NCBI GenBank assembly: GCA_019454045.1
Contig: SKCR01006517.1
Span: 1 to 64,000 of the forward strand
DNA: 64,000 nt
Direction of reading: 5' to 3'
DNA from: Zanthoxylum bungeanum
Taxonomy: Eukaryota; Streptophyta; Magnoliopsida; Sapindales; Rutaceae
The notes beneath the pieces are model-generated. The model searched no databases, was not told the DNA's origin, and saw only the letters and a program-made list of their open reading frames with translations. Positions 59,056-64,000 of this stretch are shown here, piece after piece (positions within the stretch are counted from its first letter, which is position 1; each line of letters opens with the position of its first letter). The position numbers were made by a program, and so were the translations under genes.

Positions 59056-62039
59056 TGTAACATCCTCAGTCTATGAGAAGTTACCGAAAGGGGATAACAG
59101 GACTAACCCTATAAGCCTTTGACTTTCTGACTGCATTCTAATCTATTCAGATGCAATATTATGCATAGACACCTTAACTCAATTCAAAATACTTTTATGT
59201 CTCATGTCTATGTACTTTGAATACTCTTCTTTATAAATATTAACAAATACTCAGTAATGACTCATACTACTCTAATACATACAAGAATATTTTACTTGAC
59301 ACTGACTGGACTCTCATGCTATATGACACAAAGCAAGTGGACTCCCACCCTGGCAACTGCATCAATATCCGTCCTCCCAAGCTCATCCTCATGGAATTCC
59401 TACAATACAAATACTAGAAGTGGGGGGGGTAGATCGTCGTACGATCTAAGTGAGTGGAACTAAAACAATAAGAGGAAAATATATTAAAATGTATAAAATA
59501 ATCGACAAAGTCTGTTTAATAAAATCATTGAAACAGATAAGTGACAACTTAAACAACTTAACGATATCGGACTATAAAACTATTCTTCATGAAAATATGG
59601 TAAACAATTTCATGAAACTTCACCGTAAGTATGTCAAATCATACTATAAAGAACAATGTAAAGTCATGCTGTAAAACATCTTACGAAATCAGGTTCAGTT
59701 ATATCACTCGGCACTACTATAGAAAACCTAAGTCACAGAATCTCTGCCCAGGATTATCCCATCTGATCGCAATCTCCGCCGAGGAATGTCCCATCTGAGT
59801 GCAAAAAAGGATCTATGGGCATTACGTATCGTCGTCCCCCTAGCTCGGCTTGAGGATCTGAGAGCGTCCCCTCAGTCCTCCACATGTGCACATGTCATTA
59901 TATCCGTCAATTCCAAACTGGATCTCAAGTTACATACTGGGGTGAGTTTTTTCCTCATGTCCTAAAAAACATAAATCTCAAGTTTAAAAACATTTCTTTT
60001 CTAAATCGCTATCATCTGAAAAATGACTGTAAATAAATAAAGGCTAACGCCCTACTTGCTGGAAAGTAAGTCTGGATTTATAAAGAACAAGTAAATCAAT
60101 CAATTTAAAGAAAGGGGTGTCCACTCACTGATTTGGGCTTGACGGTATCTTTTCACAGCGTCAACGGTGGTTGCAAGTCCTGACATTGATCTATAAGAGT
60201 AAAGGGCTTGTTAGAACAAAGAAATATTTAATGAACTTATAAGAATATATGAACCAGAATTTTCCAAGTTTTTGGGTCATAATTTGGAATTTTGCTGGGA
60301 CTAATTGGTAAGGAATTTAAACTTGAAATTTTTATGGATGAATCCACTATGAGTCTACTTTACCTTAAATTTTACGGATCCTGATTTCGATTCCCAAACT
60401 CAGTAAAAAAATTGATTTCTACCAGCTGTTCAACAGGGACAGATTCAGATCAGTCCCTACTGATCACTCCAATTCGAAACTCCGTCAAAAATTCTTATTT
60501 TGTCTAATGGTTCTAAATTTTTTTAATATGTCGGGCTCCTATGTATCTAGTTTATTTTAGCACTGATGGCTCATCGTTTGGACACCCGAAACTCATTTTA
60601 AAAATCAAAAATTGAGCCTACGTCATCAGGATACAGGTGTAGACTTTACTACCGATCAGTTGACTTAGGAGATTTTTCTACTTTAGTATCTTAAGTCCAA
60701 AAATTATAATTTTGGATATGTTACTCACAATTGTTACTCAGAACTTTACGGCTTGTCAATCAAAGATTTAAAACTGAAGTTATAAATTCAAAATGTGACA
60801 TGTCCAGAATGCTCTGTTTTTGGAACTTGTTGCCCATTTGCGATTTACACCGCTTTCCAAATTTTATTTAATTTTGCCATATTCTTCGGACTTCTTTAAT
60901 ATCTATAACACATATTACTTTGTGTTAAATTTGTCCAAATAATTATTTTAGTCCATTGGGTCAATTTGTCGAACATTTGGTGTGCAATTAGTTACCTTAT
61001 CACTATTTTCCAAATTATAGTTATATATCCCTCCATTTCCACATTAATTACACTCCAACAACCTAATACTACACTAAAACAAAGCAAATCAGCCCCCCTC
61101 TCTGTCGAAAATGCATATTATCAATGATCGTATTTTTCCCATTTCCATTGCAACATCAACAACATTTCATCTTAGCAATATTACTCCTAATCCCAACCCC
61201 ACATTACTTTCATTTCATTAGGGTTTCTATTAAAATTAATAATACTACATAATCATCGCACTAAACAACTTATTTATGCTCATTAAATTCAAATGTACTT
61301 ATATTAACATAAAATTCCACCATTAATGCAAAATCACAACTTATAAGTTATATAATAGAATTTTCTTACCTTAATTAACCTGCCACTGTACTCCAATTGC
61401 TTCCTAGGGCTTGTATGAATCTCCCTAATCTTGCTTATTCTTGATTTCCATTACTTCCTAACTAAGGATTTTAGAAAATCCTGGAAAATTTTTATTCTTT
61501 CCCTTGTTTTCTTTCTTTCTTTTTTGTTTCATTTGGCCATCATAAAAAATAAGGGGGCTGGTGGCTTTTATTTATGTCTTGGCTTGGTAAGTCTTTTCTA
61601 GAGAAATCTAGGGTCCCCTAGGTAATTCGGAGTGGGCTGGATTTGAAGTAACGGGCTTTTGGGTTTAAATAAAAATTTCTTTTTACTCCTCATTTTCGTC
61701 ACAATGAAGGTCATTGGCAAAAAAAATTCTTTTTTGACTTAGTTTGGGTATGACTTTGTGGAAATATTCAATACGAAGTTTGTGCGTCTATGTTTTCCCT
61801 TCAATCGGTATATTATTCCTTAAAATCAGAGTTAAAACGAAGTAGTTATGGCTGTTTTACTAACAGCTATACAAAACGGAAAGTTTAGCGGAAATGCGTC
61901 AAAACTTGAAAATTTATCCCGAGTCTCCAGTCGGGATTCATTGGCCATTGAAATCATTTTTATAACATATAATGATTATTAACATGCTTCGCACAATTAT
62001 TTACTGTGCTGTGCATGTTGCACGTTACGGTCTGTTACA
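59056..62039 (-). repeat. Family D LTR 3 (5' LTR)
   Basis: Starts tgtaacatcctcag, ends gtctgttaca, 2984 bp, matching LTR 2 throughout with indels. It contains agatcgtcgtacgatct at about 59432 and two VNTR units. Confidence 0.9.
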
Positions 62040-62373
62040 ATTGCCCCCTTAAATATGATTCGTCCTTGAATCTTTTTTTTTGTGTCCAACTTGCGATTTT
62101 CCTAGTTTCGAGAATATCTTGTGATTCTTCTATACTCATCTTCTTCTCTCCAGTCTTAGTTAATTTTACTTGTTCTTCTATTTTCTCTTTTCTAAGTTCT
62201 TATTTAATAATACTTCTACTGAGATCTTTGACTTCTATCTATCTGAATCTTTAGCTGAACTTTATACTCCTTATCTCCAATATCTCTCATAGGTCTTTAC
62301 TTATGCTCAAACATTATTTAATTTGATCAAATTCTTAGTGACTGGTACTTTTAACTCTTACTAAATTTTTTGA
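62040..62373 (-). other. Family D internal fragment after LTR 3
   Basis: PPT and the first ~330 bp of internal sequence, matching 54852-55185, then a switch to LTR sequence in a T-rich stretch (aaattttttgatttccc). Confidence 0.85.
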
Positions 62374-62869
62374 TTTCCCTTGTTTTCTTTCTTTTTTTAT
62401 TATTTTTTTTGTTTCATTTGGCTCTCATCAAAAATAAGGGGCTTGGTGGCTATTATTTATGTCTTGGCTTGGTAAGTCTTTTCTAGAGAAATCTAGGGTC
62501 CCCTAGGTAATTCGGAGTCGGCTAGATTTGAAGAAACAAAATGGAATTTTGGGCTTAAATGAAAATTTCTTTTTACTTCTCGTTTTCGTCACAATGCATG
62601 TCAATGGCAAAAAAAATGCATTTTTGACTTATCTCAGATCCGTATTTAAGGAATTGTTCAACACGAAGTTTGTGTATCTATGTTTTCCCTTCGAAACGGT
62701 ATATTATTCCTCAAAATCGGAGTTAGTTAAACGAAGAAGAAGATATAGCTATTTTACTAATAGCTACACAAAACAAAAAGTTTAGCGGAAATGCGCGTCA
62801 AAACTTGAAAATTTATTCTGAGTCTCCAGTCGGGATTCATAGGTCATGGAAATCATTTTTATAACATAT
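62374..62869 (-). repeat. Family D LTR piece 4
   Basis: Matches 61495-61975 of LTR 3 in the same orientation and stops at ataacatat. The open frame at 62528-62785 is LTR sequence with no recognised product. Confidence 0.85.
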
Positions 62870-63687
62870 CGGGGACGGCGATACTAACACCACTGGATCC
62901 CTTTTTGCACTCTGATGGGACATTCCTGGGTGGAGATTGCGCTCACATGGGACGTTCTTGGGTAGAGAATGTGCTCAGGTGGGACATTCCTAGGTGGAGA
63001 TTCTGTGACTTGGGTTTTCTATAATAGTGCCGAGTGATGAGTGAGTGATATAACTGAACCTGATTTCTTAAGATGTTTTACATCATGACTTTACATTGTT
63101 CTTTACATTATGATTTGACACACTTACGATGCAGTTCATGATATTATTTACCGTATTTTCATGACGAATAGTTTATAGTCCGATATCGTTAAATTGTGTT
63201 AAGTTGTCACTTATCTGTTTCAATGATTTTATTAAATAGACTTTGTCGATTATTTTATACAGTTAAATATACATTCTCCTTATTTTTTTAGTTCCACTCA
63301 TACGGAGATCTAACTCCCTCCCACTTTCAGTATTTATTATGCAGGAATTCTAGGAGGACGAGCTTGAGAGGACGGATAATGATGCAATCACCAAGGTGGG
63401 AGTCCACCAGCTTTGAGTCATATAGCATGGAGTCCAGTCAGTGTTAAGTAAAAGATTCTTGTATGCATTAGTGTAGTATGAGTCATTATTGAGTATCTGT
63501 CAATGTTTGTAAACAAGAGTATTCAAAGTACACAAACATGAGATATAAATGTATTTTAAATTGAGTTAAGGTGTCTAAGCATAACATTGCATCTGAATGG
63601 ATTAGAATACAGTCAGAAAGTCAAAGGCTTATTAGGTTAGTCCTGCTATCTCTTGCCAGTAACATCTCCCAGTCTGGGGATGTTACA
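62870..63687 (+). repeat. Family D LTR piece 5, inverted
   Basis: Opposite orientation to the others (starts cggggacggcgatac; reverse of 59830 backward to 59056). It ends ggggatgttaca at 63687 with the correct LTR terminus, then copia gag begins. The fold-back junction at 62869/62870 joins two different LTR positions. Confidence 0.85.
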
Positions 63688-64000
63688 GATGCCTACCTGA
63701 AATGGGTCGCAGGTAATGAGAAGGCCTGCTGCTACTTGGTAGTAGGGATGTTCAAGGTTCTTGCTACAGAACATGATCATATGGCTTATGTATCTCAGAT
63801 GATGGAGTCATTGCAGGGCATGTTTGGGAAACCTTTAGAGCATCAAAGTCATGAGGCTATGGTCTCAACGATGACTGCTAGGATGAAGGATGAGATATTA
63901 GTTCGAGAGCACGTTTTGAGGATGACGACCTATCTCAACACTGTCGAAACCCATGATGCTCTTATTGATGAGTGAAGCCAGGTGATGTGGTTATGAAAAC
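63688..64000 (+). pseudogene. gag: copia gag fragment
   Basis: Copia gag (UBN2-type) in + orientation: AYLKWVAGNEKACCYLVVGMFKVLATEHDHM, MESLQGMFGK, HEAMVSTMTARMKDEILVREHVLRM, VETHDALIDE. This matches the ARCYIL...MESLxxMFG...RMKEGxSVREHVL...IDE pattern of Angela-like gag. A TGA stop (63973-63975) interrupts it where the family usually continues with SQV, which is present after the stop. Its start was removed by the family D LTR; the end lies beyond the window. Confidence 0.8.

Larger units (their letters stand above)
50932..63687. mobile_element. Family D gypsy-like LTR cluster (five LTR pieces)
   Basis: Five pieces of one LTR family (TGTAACATCC…GTTACA) with PBS, PPT and internal pieces, four on the minus strand and one on the + strand. 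One element can be followed completely (51827-62039: LTR, PPT, 4.2-kb internal part, PBS, LTR). The rest are truncated copies. The internal part has no recognisable pol domain, so it may be a non-autonomous, LARD-like element; the TGTAACATCC start and Met primer suggest a chromovirus relative. Confidence 0.75.

Noticed and set aside
63571..63687. Start of the 134-codon frame as part of the gag protein
   Set aside because: The first ~39 codons are family D LTR sequence; gag homology begins only after the LTR end at 63687.
50927..63691. The bases gatg on both sides of the family D cluster as a target duplication
   Set aside because: The left flank is a minus-strand copia LTR and the right flank a + strand copia gag, so they are not one interrupted sequence; only four bases match (cgatg against gatgc), which is likely chance.

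Overview
This window is plant nuclear DNA, almost certainly from a flowering plant. It is AT-rich and made almost entirely of nested LTR retrotransposons. The primer-binding sites fit plant initiator-Met and Asp tRNAs, and the protein remnants are Ty1/copia (Angela-like) and Ty3/gypsy Athila-type. I see no ordinary host gene and cannot name the species.

Layout. 1-5095 is the 3' part of a decayed + strand copia element (family A) with its 3' LTR. It sits in the pol remnant of another + strand copia element (family B, 5096-9660), which in turn interrupts the 5' LTR of a + strand Athila-type element (Athila-1, from 9661). In the reverse transcriptase of Athila-1 lies a minus-strand Angela-like copia element (13386-31395, target duplication ctatg/ctata). 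Its right LTR is split by a further minus-strand copia element of family A type (19769-29752, perfect duplication caaag). At about 31622 Athila-1 joins a second, partial Athila copy (31623-34870). That copy is cut in its integrase by a minus-strand Athila-type element called C here (34871-48964). C carries a solo LTR (40303-42206, perfect duplication gaaac) in its own integrase. At 48965 the + strand Athila 3' LTR resumes and ends at 50117.

The right part (50118-64000) holds a copia leader and LTR stub, then a cluster of five LTR pieces of one gypsy-like, possibly non-autonomous family with 3-kb LTRs (family D, 50932-63687), then a copia gag fragment running off the window end.

The most interesting region is the 3' end of element C, between integrase and the 3' LTR, where an env-like gene would sit. 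It holds two non-retroviral reading frames, each with one in-frame TGA and each preceded by a splice-acceptor-like sequence. One (39102-39569) resembles the cysteine-rich nucleic-acid-binding protein of carlaviruses. The other (38200-38769) is a LOG-type (cytokinin-activating phosphoribohydrolase, 'lysine decarboxylase' fold) homologue. The LTR that would drive C has a cluster of G-box/ABRE motifs upstream of a TATA box. Nearly all other coding DNA here is broken by stops and frameshifts, so this reads as an old heterochromatic TE nest.
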